Shown: piece by piece, positions 17,715-26,507 of the stretch
Position numbering within the stretch: position 1 is the stretch's first letter
How the letters are laid out: every line of letters begins with the position of its first letter
Assembly (NCBI RefSeq): GCF_021532315.1
Contig: NZ_JAKGAO010000024.1
Location: forward strand, 1-64,000
DNA: 64,000 bases
From: Paenibacillus tarimensis
Lineage (GTDB): Bacteria > Bacillota > Bacilli > Paenibacillales > Paenibacillaceae
Direction: 5' to 3'
Position numbers and translations under genes: made by a program
The notes under the pieces: model-generated
Seen by the model: the letters and a program-made list of their open reading frames with translations, nothing else
Databases searched by the model: none
What the model was told of the DNA's origin: nothing

Positions 17715-18752
17715 TTATTCCCTCAGATGCCCTGCAAGCTTGTCCAGACAGTCAAATTCCAGCTCAGTCAATTGATTGATCATTCCCTTGAGGGTCGCCT
17801 TCTTGGTACTGTCCCTGACCGATATCTGCTTGAGGACAAAGTTTCTGATCACCGCTGCCTTCTCCTCTACCTTTTGGAACTGTACCCCGTATTGCCCGTC
17901 CAGCAAGCCGGCTTGATCCAGGAAGCCAATACGTTTGGACATCACCTGCTTATGCTCATATATAATATGAACCGCTCTCAACAACAGTAAATCAAACTCT
18001 GCCAGCTCACATAATGCGTCATATATAGACATGCCAAACTTAGGGTTAAGGCTTCCATGCAGCTCGGGTCTCTCCACAGGTATCCCCTGAATGGCACGGT
18101 ATCTTGAAGCCGTGTTGGTCGAGCTCAGGTAATCGCCTAATGTCTGCCGGAAGTAGGGCAGATCAAATGAAAAGGATTTTAAGCCGTTGATCCCTATGAA
18201 CTGCACACCATATACACTGTCCCAAGAATCATTCGTGTGATCAATCTCCAGGGATAATCCTCGGTGTATATCATGAAAGGATGCTTCTGATTCCGAATAC
18301 GAGGGATAGGGAAGGGGAAAGAAGTCCGCAACGAGAAACACCTTTTTATCCGCATCATATCCATAGATAAACAAGTCATGCGGTGTACTTTCTTTCGTAT
18401 CATAAGCAGGTATGTACTGTTTATCTACCAGCACAGATATGTAGCTGCCTGAGTCAATCGCTTTCATAAACAGATCACACACATCAATATTGGATAAGCG
18501 CAGCATCTGCTTTCTGATGCTGTGTATGTTGAGCAGGGGATGATATCCCCGCATGAGCGGCTGATAGAACTCTACAAAATAACGGTCACTCGGGATGAAA
18601 TCCGGTCCTTCATATATATCCAATCTTAACTGCGTGTAATTTGTATATAGCCAATCCTTATATGAAGGATGCCCGGGAAGAATGGAGGTCATGTTGGCAT
18701 GGATAGGGTAACCCGTTAACTCAGGTCTTTGTATAGGTAGAACTTTCTGCAT
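17715..18752 (-). CDS. BtrH-like (C39-peptidase-fold) protein, last gene of the operon
   Basis: 345 residues from the ATG at 18752 (GGGGGA 8 bases upstream); an in-frame TTG lies 18 bp upstream. The middle (about 110-170) reads SYISVLVDKQYIP, then HDLFIYGYDADKKVFLVADFF, a pattern resembling the BtrH N-terminal family (acyltransferases or cysteine-peptidase-like proteins found in peptide and antibiotic clusters). The N-terminal region shows no convincing catalytic cysteine, so activity may be lost or differ. The gene is visibly AT-richer than its neighbours, suggesting separate acquisition. It follows the DsbD-like gene by 32 bp. BtrH transfers an acyl group from a carrier protein, which would suit an operon with an ACP, but this is inference. 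Confidence 0.55.
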   Translation of the reverse strand: MQKVLPIQRPELTGYPIHANMTSILPGHPSYKDWLYTNYTQLRLDIYEGPDFIPSDRYFVEFYQPLMRGYHPLLNIHSIRKQMLRLSNIDVCDLFMKAIDSGSYISVLVDKQYIPAYDTKESTPHDLFIYGYDADKKVFLVADFFPLPYPSYSESEASFHDIHRGLSLEIDHTNDSWDSVYGVQFIGINGLKSFSFDLPYFRQTLGDYLSSTNTASRYRAIQGIPVERPELHGSLNPKFGMSIYDALCELAEFDLLLLRAVHIIYEHKQVMSKRIGFLDQAGLLDGQYGVQFQKVEEKAAVIRNFVLKQISVRDSTKKATLKGMINQLTELEFDCLDKLAGHLRE

Positions 18753-18784
18753 ATTTACTGAATCCCCCAAAGTTATTCTCTCGA

Positions 18785-19708
18785 TTAATTCGCATACCAG
18801 TTCAGCTTAAAGCCCCAGCGCCCGATATCATAAGCAAATGCCAGGCCCCAGTAATAGATGAAATACGCTCCGCCGATCATTAGCGCCACGCTGCTGATCA
18901 GGCGAAGCTTCTCCGGATTGGCCGCTGTCCACGAAGAAAGCTTCCTGCCAAAGCCTCCGATCAGAATGGCGAATACGAGGATCAGGCCGACCGATTGTCC
19001 GATCCCCTGAACCACCATGGCCGCCATGACATAGAAAATGCTCCCCGATTCAGCCGCGTAGGCTAGAAAATCCCGAAAAACCGGATACGGTCTGCCAATC
19101 GCAAAGAAACCCGACATCAAGCCCATTAATCCGGCCTGGGTCATCGGTGAAGCAAAAAAACGTCTGATAGAAGCCGGCAAGCAGGATATAACACGATTCA
19201 AGAAGCCAAAGGTAATCAGGCTCCATAACACCATCATAGACCCCAGTATAGTAAAAGTAGTTTGGGCCTGGAATATCCGGACTGCCCGCTCATTGTACTG
19301 GCTAAGCTCCCCTGCCCCTAAAGCTCCGATGTACATGCCATACACCGCGCATACCACCATAACGCCTGCCAGAAATACGAGCAGCGCTCGCACGGCTGTG
19401 AAACGGCTCGCAGCCTTGGAGCAGGTCAAGCCGGGCAGCATGCTGAAGACAACACAATTACATGCCGTAAAAGTTGCCGCAAGCCCTGCAACCGCCGCAA
19501 ACAAAAAGCCGAACCCTGCCCCCTTGTCCTCATAGCGCGCTGCAGCCGAGTCCCCGCCGATGATCGGCGCGGCTACGACATTTTTGCCAAAATCATCAAC
19601 CACGTGGTAATTCCAGAAGCCGGCGGCCACGATTCCAATGATAACCGCTGCTGCTGCCCAGCTGATGCGCCTTCGTAAAGAATACGGTTGTTCTGCCACG
19701 TGCATCAT
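18785..19708 (-). CDS. DsbD/CcdA-like polytopic membrane protein
   Basis: 307 residues from the ATG at 19708, which overlaps the upstream stop (TGATG) and has GGAGACGGAG before it; a longer open frame reaches 19798 but lies inside the nuclease gene. There are about 7 hydrophobic spans. The first half has an extracytoplasmic loop and then FTACNCVVFSMLPGL, resembling the cysteine-containing first core helix of CcdA/DsbD proteins, which move reducing equivalents across the membrane. A clear second cysteine partner is uncertain (NRVISCLP). In this operon it could serve extracytoplasmic redox chemistry with the lipoprotein at 21430-23172. The family assignment is moderate. Confidence 0.55.
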   Translation of the reverse strand: MMHVAEQPYSLRRRISWAAAAVIIGIVAAGFWNYHVVDDFGKNVVAAPIIGGDSAAARYEDKGAGFGFLFAAVAGLAATFTACNCVVFSMLPGLTCSKAASRFTAVRALLVFLAGVMVVCAVYGMYIGALGAGELSQYNERAVRIFQAQTTFTILGSMMVLWSLITFGFLNRVISCLPASIRRFFASPMTQAGLMGLMSGFFAIGRPYPVFRDFLAYAAESGSIFYVMAAMVVQGIGQSVGLILVFAILIGGFGRKLSSWTAANPEKLRLISSVALMIGGAYFIYYWGLAFAYDIGRWGFKLNWYAN

Positions 19709-20622
19709 CACTCCGTCTCCTGCATAGTCGTGTTCGCCGTCAGCCTGAATCTCCGGTAATGCTGCCGGTTTCCTGTCCGGGAACGGACGGTTCGCCACTC
19801 CACGAGGACGCCGCCCGCCTTCCCCCGCTCATACTGTCCAAGCATCTGCTTGAGGCGGTTCTCTGCCTCTGTCTTCCGGCGGAAAGCCGCTTTCTCCTCC
19901 GCTTCAGCCTCTCTATACTTCGCAATCCAATCCTCTGCCTCGCGCGGCAGAAGCTTGCAGCTGTCCATGCAGGAATCATCAGCCGGGAACTGCTTGCGCA
20001 GCAGCCTGACAGCCCCTTCGCTGCCGTCAAGCTCCGGTGGATGCCCGGCTTTGACATGGCCTTCCCAAAACTGCAGGCCCTGACGAATGATCCGCTGAAT
20101 CGCAGCCTCATCCCGCTCAACACGTACGATCTTCAGCTTATTGCCGCCAACAAGAGCCGCCACCCACCAGTGATCGGCCCCCATGACAGCCATATAATGC
20201 TGGCATTGAAGCAGCGTTACAAGAGGAACCTTGCCCCCGTCCCATTCAGGATTGCTGTACTCACCTGTAGATTTACAGAGAAGACCCGCACCGTCACCAA
20301 CAACCCAGCGGTCAACCGATGCAATTAAATGCCTGTGCTGCGAATGGGCATAAATCATATTGCGGCGAAGCGTCCGAAGTCCCGTCTGTTCGGAAAACTG
20401 CCGGGCAATAACCCCTTTCATTGAAAGGCCCAGCTTCATCTTCTCAGTTGGTTCTTCCCGCTGAGATTCGCCGATCTTCTCAAGATACACTTCCAGAGCG
20501 GTCTTCCACGGGTTCATTCCTAATACTGCAGCTATATCGCTGCCTCCAATTCCTGTCCTTCTCCATGCGGCCCGCTCTTCAGCAGACATTAATCTGGTGT
20601 GGGTCACAATGCTTGCACCCAT
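19708..20622 (-). CDS. YqaJ-family (lambda-exonuclease-like) nuclease
   Basis: 304 residues. The N-terminal block WRRTGIGGSDIAAVLGMNPWKTALEVYL is the YqaJ family start. It is followed by RHLIASVDRW, the catalytic-type strand LLCKSTGEYSNPEW, and LLQCQHYMAVMGADHWWVAAL. These are the PD-(D/E)XK-type recombinase nucleases usually found in phages beside RecT. The C-terminal part is a charged helical segment, probably a coiled coil (about 235-280). No recT or other phage gene is near. GGAGGGATACG precedes the ATG, and the stop overlaps the next start, so it is a true operon member. A role in DNA repair or self-protection is inferred. Confidence 0.82.
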   Translation of the reverse strand: MGASIVTHTRLMSAEERAAWRRTGIGGSDIAAVLGMNPWKTALEVYLEKIGESQREEPTEKMKLGLSMKGVIARQFSEQTGLRTLRRNMIYAHSQHRHLIASVDRWVVGDGAGLLCKSTGEYSNPEWDGGKVPLVTLLQCQHYMAVMGADHWWVAALVGGNKLKIVRVERDEAAIQRIIRQGLQFWEGHVKAGHPPELDGSEGAVRLLRKQFPADDSCMDSCKLLPREAEDWIAKYREAEAEEKAAFRRKTEAENRLKQMLGQYERGKAGGVLVEWRTVRSRTGNRQHYRRFRLTANTTMQETE

Positions 20623-20632
20623 CGTATCCCTC

Positions 20633-21433
20633 CTATCTCATAACGAGCTGGCGTGATTGGCGGCGATTATAAAGCCGATATGGCAGGCCGACGAACAGAG
20701 CAATCAGGAATGCTGAATAAAACGGGGAATTCGTGACCTCCATGACACGTAGTGCTGCATCTACGGCGGCGATTCCAAATGCGAATAACACCCTGGCCCT
20801 GCGCGTTGGCGGTGTGGTCTGAGGGTCCGTAATCATGAAGAAGCAGAACAGCTGGAAGGATGCACCGAGCATAGGCCCGAATGCAAAAAATAAGGGGGCT
20901 CCGAAGAGGAAGGAGCGGACTGCCGCAAACAGCGCAAATCCCGAGATAAAGGCAAGCACCGTGTCCAGTCTTCCGGCTGAATAAGCCGCGACAGCGCCGA
21001 GAAGCAGGATAAACGCCATGATTTCATACCCGTTCGTCCACTGCTTGGGCGTGCTGACAGCATACTGGGGGAGAAACCAGAGCATGAAGCACATGGCCAC
21101 ATTGTTGGGGTTAAACAAGTGCTTGCCACCGATCCGGACCGTATGCTTAATGCCGATAGACAGGACAGATGCCAGCGCATAAGGCCACAGCAGGTGGGAG
21201 CTCAGCAGCAGGCTCACGCCAAGACCGGTAATGAGGGCGCTGAGCGGGACGATCCATCGCCCGCGCAGCATCCGGGTCAGCACCAGTTCGGCCGCTACCG
21301 CCGCTGTAACGGCGGTAATCATAGTGTCCCACTGCTGGAAGAAACCAAGGAACAGCTGGCCTGCGGCTACGAAGCTTGTCAGAAATAAAAGGACATAATA
21401 GCGGGGATCTATCCGTTTAAGCTGCATGATCAT
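20633..21433 (-). CDS. UNBU-like membrane protein (RnfD/NqrB family)
   Basis: 266 residues with about 8 membrane spans. The block KHLFNPNNVAMCF and the late MITDPQTTPPT are typical of NqrB/RnfD proteins. I do not see the Ser-Gly-Ala-Thr flavin attachment motif of RnfD, so it is probably not a redox subunit. Size, topology and position next to the UNBV and UNBL homologues match UNBU, a conserved membrane protein of enediyne clusters. Translation is coupled to the upstream gene by an ATGA overlap. Role unknown; transport or membrane anchoring is possible. Confidence 0.75.
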   Translation of the reverse strand: MIMQLKRIDPRYYVLLFLTSFVAAGQLFLGFFQQWDTMITAVTAAVAAELVLTRMLRGRWIVPLSALITGLGVSLLLSSHLLWPYALASVLSIGIKHTVRIGGKHLFNPNNVAMCFMLWFLPQYAVSTPKQWTNGYEIMAFILLLGAVAAYSAGRLDTVLAFISGFALFAAVRSFLFGAPLFFAFGPMLGASFQLFCFFMITDPQTTPPTRRARVLFAFGIAAVDAALRVMEVTNSPFYSAFLIALFVGLPYRLYNRRQSRQLVMR

Positions 21434-23172
21434 TCAGCAGCAGCCCCTTCAACAATCGTCGTGATTCGGTCAATCGGCACTTCACTCAGCTCTTCCACCC
21501 GGCCGCTCGGCCACTCAATCCGGATGCTGTCCACAGCTGTTGCATCTTTCAGTCCAAAATGTATGCGCGGATCGCTCTGCCCTCCGTGACTGTTCCCGCC
21601 ATCGCGTTCAATAACGGTGGAAACCCCGTTCACGGTAAATATCACTTTCGCACCGACAGCATCCCGGTTGCTCGGCGGCGTTCCGACTAGGTGCAGCTTG
21701 ATCCAGTGATGGCCGGTTTCATTTTGATTCTTGTATACGCGCGCAGAGCCGTTCTGCACGGCGAAGACGAGATCGAGATTACCGCGGTTCCACAGATCGA
21801 CCGCCGAGACACCGCGCGTATCCTCAGTAAACGTGAGCCCTACATCCTGAGCTACGTCCGTAAAGGTTGTGCCGTCGTTCAGGAACAGCTTCTTCTGCTC
21901 ATGTCCCGACATGGACTTGTCCTCAAAGTCAGGCCAGTTCTTCGTATCTTCCACAATGTCACCAGGCGTTGTCGCCAGGATGCCCATGTCATACCAGTAA
22001 TCTCGCTTCTTGCTGGCGGATATAAAGCCGTTGGTCACCATTAAGCTCATCTCACCGCTGTTGTTGACATCCAAAAATCTGGCCCCCCATGAGAAACCTG
22101 ACTGCTTGAGTCCGAGGTCAGGCGCCCGGTCGCGGTACACCCCATCCTCGCCTTCATGCCACAGCTGATTACCTTCAAGCAGATACGTTTCCTTGCTGAT
22201 ATTGCTCACATAGAAGGCCAGCCTGCCGTCATGGAATAAATCTGCGAAGTCGACGTTCATTCCCTTGAAGGTATCGTCGCCAATGCCGCGTTTCTGGACA
22301 ACTTTCTCAAATCCCTTACCCTCCTGATTCAGCAGCAGGGAATCCGGTCCAAAATCATTGGCATTGTACAGGTCCGGCCAGCCATCACGGTTCAGGTCAG
22401 CAGAGCCGGTTGCGAGTGTCCAGCCCGTATCGTCCACCCCAAGCTCAGCCGATACATCCGTAAAGGTGCCGTCTCCGTTGTTCCGATAGAGAACATTAGC
22501 CCCGCCATTGCGTGCTCGTTCGAAGTCGCTGTGCATGATTCGGGTAGAGTTCAGGTTCCATAGATCATCCGTTTCTCTGAAATAGCATCCCAGATAGAGA
22601 TCCAGGAACCCGTCACGGTTATAGTCCAGAGTGATGACCTTGTTCACATACCCGTTATAGCCAACCCCGGCAGTGTCTGTTACTTCCGTAAAGGTGCCGT
22701 CTCCGTTGTTCCTGAACAGCTTGCTCTTGCCCCAGCTGCCGATGAACAAGCTTGGATAACCGCTGTTATTGTAGTCAAACCACACCACCGACTCGGACAT
22801 CCCGTGCGTGTTAACATCCGCCACTCCCGCCGCTGCCGCAACCTCCTCAAAGGTGCCGTCTCCCTTATTGCGATAGAGGGCGTTGGGTTCCCCCCGCTTA
22901 CTATTGATGAAGTAAAGGTCCATCCATCCGTCTGCGTCATAATCAGCCGCTGCCACACCTGCTCCAGTGGAAGCCAGCCACTGGAATATGTTCGCTACCT
23001 TAGGATCGAAGGTATCCTTGGCATGAACGAAGGCGATGCCCGATTCCTCCGTTACATCCTCGAACGAGAAGCCATGGGATACCGGCTTGCTCTGGCTTGT
23101 ACAGCCGGAAATCAAGACAGACAATAGGACAACGGCGGCATAAACGACTCTCTTATTCCTGTTTAACAGCAT
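21430..23172 (-). CDS. UNBV-like FG-GAP/ASPIC lipoprotein (CRTAC1 family)
   Basis: 580 residues. A lipoprotein signal with lipobox LISGC (Cys24) is followed by a seven-bladed FG-GAP/VCBS propeller with calcium-type loops DYDADGWMDLYF, DYNRDGFLDLYL and DLNRDGWPDLYN. The C-terminal ASPIC/UnbV domain lies at about 500-575 (GAKVIFTVNG, RIHFGLKDATAVDSIRIEWPSG, in parts). UNBV of enediyne clusters has the same order with an N-terminal export signal. It overlaps the UNBL gene by 10 bases. It should sit on the outer face of the membrane. Substrate unknown. Confidence 0.88.
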   Translation of the reverse strand: MLLNRNKRVVYAAVVLLSVLISGCTSQSKPVSHGFSFEDVTEESGIAFVHAKDTFDPKVANIFQWLASTGAGVAAADYDADGWMDLYFINSKRGEPNALYRNKGDGTFEEVAAAAGVADVNTHGMSESVVWFDYNNSGYPSLFIGSWGKSKLFRNNGDGTFTEVTDTAGVGYNGYVNKVITLDYNRDGFLDLYLGCYFRETDDLWNLNSTRIMHSDFERARNGGANVLYRNNGDGTFTDVSAELGVDDTGWTLATGSADLNRDGWPDLYNANDFGPDSLLLNQEGKGFEKVVQKRGIGDDTFKGMNVDFADLFHDGRLAFYVSNISKETYLLEGNQLWHEGEDGVYRDRAPDLGLKQSGFSWGARFLDVNNSGEMSLMVTNGFISASKKRDYWYDMGILATTPGDIVEDTKNWPDFEDKSMSGHEQKKLFLNDGTTFTDVAQDVGLTFTEDTRGVSAVDLWNRGNLDLVFAVQNGSARVYKNQNETGHHWIKLHLVGTPPSNRDAVGAKVIFTVNGVSTVIERDGGNSHGGQSDPRIHFGLKDATAVDSIRIEWPSGRVEELSEVPIDRITTIVEGAAAE

Positions 23173-24206
23173 GCTTCTTTTTCACTCCCATCCTGCGTCC
23201 CCCGCTGCTTAAGCAGCATTCTCATCTGATCCATCCACCTCGTATAATAAGAGTCGGGGTCCTCTGCTCTATGCTTCATGAGAACCTCCGCTTCGCGCAC
23301 CCAATCTACATACCGCTCGGCACACTTCGCATATCGGTCCGTGAAGCTCTCCAGCTGCTCATACCAAAATCCCTCATTCTGCAGTTTCCTGGCTTCCCAG
23401 CCGAAGGCCATACCTTGACAGTAGGAAACACGGTGAGCGGACGGAATTCGGGCTTGCGATTCGAAGCCAAACGGGACGCGGTCGAATAAGCTGTAAGCAA
23501 CCGCCAGACCCAGCCCGCTGTATGCATCCTGGCGGTAAGAGGCAGGCAGCTGTTCAATTGCCGCCATTGCAGCTTCCAGATTGAACTGGCTCACGAACCA
23601 AAGCCCCCTTCCGTAACCCTGAAGACACACCCGGCGGCAGTCCATCGGGAAATTCTCAAATTGCAGATGGACCGACGGGTCTTCCTGAGATTCAAACAGC
23701 GCAGCTCTAAAACCCACCCCATCGAACACAATATGGGCATAACGGGGGTCTAGCGTCTCCATCCATCTGCTATATCCGGCAAACCGGTAACGGTAGCGAA
23801 TATGCAGCCACCAGCCAAGCCCGACATAATACTGATACAGGTATAGAGGGTCCAGCTCCCGGATATAACGTTCGAACCTGCGGCCTCTGCCCGGCCACAA
23901 CGAAGCCTTAGCCCCGAAGCCCATACCTGTCCCTTCATAGGCAAATCCCTTGTAAAAAGGATCCTCCGATTCAAGCGATGCCCGGACCTTCTGCACACGC
24001 AGAAACGGTTTGATCACCCGGTTATTGCCGCTTAGAAAGGCACGTAGAATAATTGGAAACCGTGTACTGTACAGAAGATCCTCCGGAAAATGAAACCTTC
24101 TTGTCATACGGGGAATGTTGACTTGGAACAAACGGAGATACAGAAGCGGAGCAATAATAGCGAGTATTGCGGCCAGTGTCAGCCCTGTCACCAGCGTGGT
24201 AATCAT
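23163..24206 (-). CDS. UNBL-like protein (DUF1702)
   Basis: 347 residues with an N-terminal membrane segment (about 3-27). Features of DUF1702 are FAYEGTGMGFGAK, HIVFDGVGFRAALF, YGRGLWFVSQ, YSGLGLAVAYS and YCQGMAFGWEAR. UNBL of enediyne loci belongs to this family and has a similar length (about 330 aa). The gene starts within the ACP stop (ATGA) and its 3' end overlaps the UNBV gene, so the three UNB genes are read as a coupled block. Known only as a conserved enediyne-associated protein; biochemical role unknown. Confidence 0.85.
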   Translation of the reverse strand: MITTLVTGLTLAAILAIIAPLLYLRLFQVNIPRMTRRFHFPEDLLYSTRFPIILRAFLSGNNRVIKPFLRVQKVRASLESEDPFYKGFAYEGTGMGFGAKASLWPGRGRRFERYIRELDPLYLYQYYVGLGWWLHIRYRYRFAGYSRWMETLDPRYAHIVFDGVGFRAALFESQEDPSVHLQFENFPMDCRRVCLQGYGRGLWFVSQFNLEAAMAAIEQLPASYRQDAYSGLGLAVAYSLFDRVPFGFESQARIPSAHRVSYCQGMAFGWEARKLQNEGFWYEQLESFTDRYAKCAERYVDWVREAEVLMKHRAEDPDSYYTRWMDQMRMLLKQRGTQDGSEKEACC

Positions 24207-24451
24207 TGATTGTGTCTGCCTTCGGCTTTGTCAACAATATCAGACAGTCTCGTCAAAGAAGCGAGTTCGTCCTCCTCCAGCCGGATTCCGAATTCCCGTT
24301 CTAGATGAACGGCGAGCTCCAGCGCCATTAACGAATCAACACCCAGCTCCTCCAGGGGGCGGTCAAGACAGGAAAGCTCCCATTCTTCACCCGTCAGCTG
24401 GTTTACCAGCTCAACCAGTCTTGTACTAAACTTATTGATATCCTGCTTCAT
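24203..24451 (-). CDS. Acyl carrier protein
   Basis: 82 residues from the ATG at 24451 (AGAGGGG upstream). The motif ELGVDSLMALEL carries the phosphopantetheine Ser40. The acidic helix II and the length are those of discrete type II ACPs. It lies between the ketoreductase and the UNBL gene. Likely activated by the AcpS at 38196-38603 or by the housekeeping enzyme. It presumably carries the growing chain of the two ketosynthases. Confidence 0.94.
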   Translation of the reverse strand: MKQDINKFSTRLVELVNQLTGEEWELSCLDRPLEELGVDSLMALELAVHLEREFGIRLEEDELASLTRLSDIVDKAEGRHNQ

Positions 24452-24467
24452 ATCCAATCCCCTCTCA

Positions 24468-25226
24468 TCAAGATAGTGTCAAACCGCCATCTACGACCAG
24501 CACATGTCCGGTTATATAAGAAGCTGCATCCGACAGGAGAAATGCGGCGGCCGCAGCGGCCTCTGCCGGCTGTCCGAGCCTTCGCATCGGAACAGCCTGC
24601 TGAGCCCGCTTCTGCTTGGCCTCCGGCATGTGGCCAAACATATCTGTGGCCACATAGCCCGGAGCTACGGCGTTCACCCGTACGCCAAGACCCGCCGTTT
24701 CCTTGGCCATCGCCTTGGTGAGTCCGATAATCCCCGCCTTGGCTGCTGAATAGTTGACCTGTCCGGCTGCACCAGTAAGACCAGCTACAGAGGTCATATT
24801 AACAACGCTTCCCTGTGCTGTGGAGAGTGCGCGTATTAGACCCTGCGTCATCGTAAAGATCGAGGTGAGATTCGTATTCAGCACGCTATTCCACTGTGCC
24901 GATGTCATACGAAACATCGGGTTATCAGCGGTAATCCCCACATTGTTGACCACATAATCGAGGCGGTCATCCCACTCCTCCGCAATGACATCCCTGAAGC
25001 GGCAAATCTCGTCTTCTTCAGCATGATTGCATGGAACCGCCCGGACCAATGGGCCATGCGGGGCACATTCTCTCTCCAGGCTAATGGCGGCTTCTCTGCT
25101 GCTCCTGTACGTAAACATGACTTCTGCGCCTGCCTGGGACAGCAGCTTAACCATTTCCCGCCCAATCCCTCTTGAGCCTCCTGTTACAATCGCCCGCTTG
25201 CCTTCAAAGTTCCATTGGACTCCCAA
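24468..25226 (-). CDS. FabG-like 3-oxoacyl-ACP reductase
   Basis: 252 residues, short-chain dehydrogenase fold. The cofactor motif TGGSRGIG is at 15-22 and NNVG at 94-97. The catalytic residues are Ser146, Tyr159 and Lys163 (MTSVAG, NYSAAKAG). The tail YITGHVLVVDGGLTLS is typical of FabG. Start is a TTG at 25226 with GGGGGAG upstream; no ATG fits. It would reduce beta-ketoacyl-ACP made by the neighbouring ketosynthases with NADPH. No dehydratase or enoyl reductase is in the window. Confidence 0.92.
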   Translation of the reverse strand: MGVQWNFEGKRAIVTGGSRGIGREMVKLLSQAGAEVMFTYRSSREAAISLERECAPHGPLVRAVPCNHAEEDEICRFRDVIAEEWDDRLDYVVNNVGITADNPMFRMTSAQWNSVLNTNLTSIFTMTQGLIRALSTAQGSVVNMTSVAGLTGAAGQVNYSAAKAGIIGLTKAMAKETAGLGVRVNAVAPGYVATDMFGHMPEAKQKRAQQAVPMRRLGQPAEAAAAAAFLLSDAASYITGHVLVVDGGLTLS

Positions 25227-25241
25227 GCACCCATCTCCCCC

Positions 25242-26507
25242 TTATCTGTCTACCTGCTCGAATACTGCCGCTGCCATGAAACCGCCGTATGCGGGAACAG
25301 CCTTCATCACCCTATCCAGCCTGCAGCTTCTGGCCTTTGTTACGACAGGGAGCTCAAGCTTCGGATCAGGCTCATCACAGCCGGCCGCTGCGGGTATCAG
25401 ACTGTCTCTCATGCAGTGCAGAAGCAGTATGGTCTCAAGCAGGGCATTGGCACCCAGCGTATGGCCAATACAGCCCTTGAAGGCAGTTACGGGGGGAACA
25501 GTCCCGAACGCTCTGCGCAGCTGCGCTGCCTCATACTTGTCCCACAGCGCATTACCCGTGCCATGCGGAGCAATCAAGTCGATCGGCTTACCGCTGCCAT
25601 CTTCCGCTGCCAGCCTGATCGTCTCCGCATAGGTATGTGAGACGGCATCCGGCAGGGTCAAGTGCCAGGTATCCTGCCTGAAAGCAGCACCGGCATAGCT
25701 TGCTATAATGCGGTCAGGACGCAAGCCGGCCTGTGATCCTGCTTCAAGCACAACTGCAGCGGCGCCGTCACCAAGGACCGACCCGTCGCGGTTGATATCG
25801 TAGGGCTTCAAGCTGCCGCAGGCGGAGCCGAAGCTCTTGCCCTCCAGCCACAGGTGCTCCGTAAGATGCGCATAATCGGAACAAGTTACAACCACCCTGG
25901 CAGCCCGGCCGGAACGTATCAGCTGACTGCCCGCTTCCAAAGCATACAGCCCCGTTGCACAAGCATTATTGATCACAAGTGTCATACCCCTGATCCTCAG
26001 TGCCTTGGCCATATAGAACAAGTAAGGAAAGGATTGCAGCCGGTAAAAGGAGTCACGGTACTCGGCGAAGGCCCCCTCCGGGTCCGTCGAGAGGAATGGC
26101 GAACCGGACTCGGCATAGGTTGAGGAGGTTAGGATACGGTCGATCAGACGGTTAACGCCAAGATTCTCATGACCGAGAATAAGCCCCGTATCCTGGCGGT
26201 CACCTTCTGTGAGCCCAGCCTCATCCATCGCCATGACGGCTGCCGCTACAGCCATGACAAAATCCCGGTCCTCATGCAAGCCCTCCCCGGACAGCCATCC
26301 ATAGTCAGCCGGCAGCACCCAGTCACGCAGATCAAGCTCGGGGGCGGAATAAACCGGATACCGCCTCTCATTACCGTCGCCCATCAGATAAACACGGTCC
26401 GAACGTTCAATTCTGCCATCCCTTACCGATTCCCAGACAGCAGATGAACCGACTCCCGCGGAAGCCAGGCTGCCTGTTCCTGAGATGACCACCGAGGGAT
26501 TACGCAT
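25242..26507 (-). CDS. Ketosynthase (FabF-like), second copy
   Basis: 421 residues. Thiolase fold with the active cysteine C183 in NNACATG, His315 in PHGTGN, and Lys344 and His349 in FKGCIGHTLGAN. All catalytic positions are present. It is divergent from housekeeping FabF, with an inserted segment around 125-160. The start overlaps the end of the KS-like gene by 8 bases, so both are probably made in balance. It may pair with the cysteine-less protein upstream, or work on a different chain length than the ketosynthase at 27354. Confidence 0.9.
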   Translation of the reverse strand: MRNPSVVISGTGSLASAGVGSSAVWESVRDGRIERSDRVYLMGDGNERRYPVYSAPELDLRDWVLPADYGWLSGEGLHEDRDFVMAVAAAVMAMDEAGLTEGDRQDTGLILGHENLGVNRLIDRILTSSTYAESGSPFLSTDPEGAFAEYRDSFYRLQSFPYLFYMAKALRIRGMTLVINNACATGLYALEAGSQLIRSGRAARVVVTCSDYAHLTEHLWLEGKSFGSACGSLKPYDINRDGSVLGDGAAAVVLEAGSQAGLRPDRIIASYAGAAFRQDTWHLTLPDAVSHTYAETIRLAAEDGSGKPIDLIAPHGTGNALWDKYEAAQLRRAFGTVPPVTAFKGCIGHTLGANALLETILLLHCMRDSLIPAAAGCDEPDPKLELPVVTKARSCRLDRVMKAVPAYGGFMAAAVFEQVDR

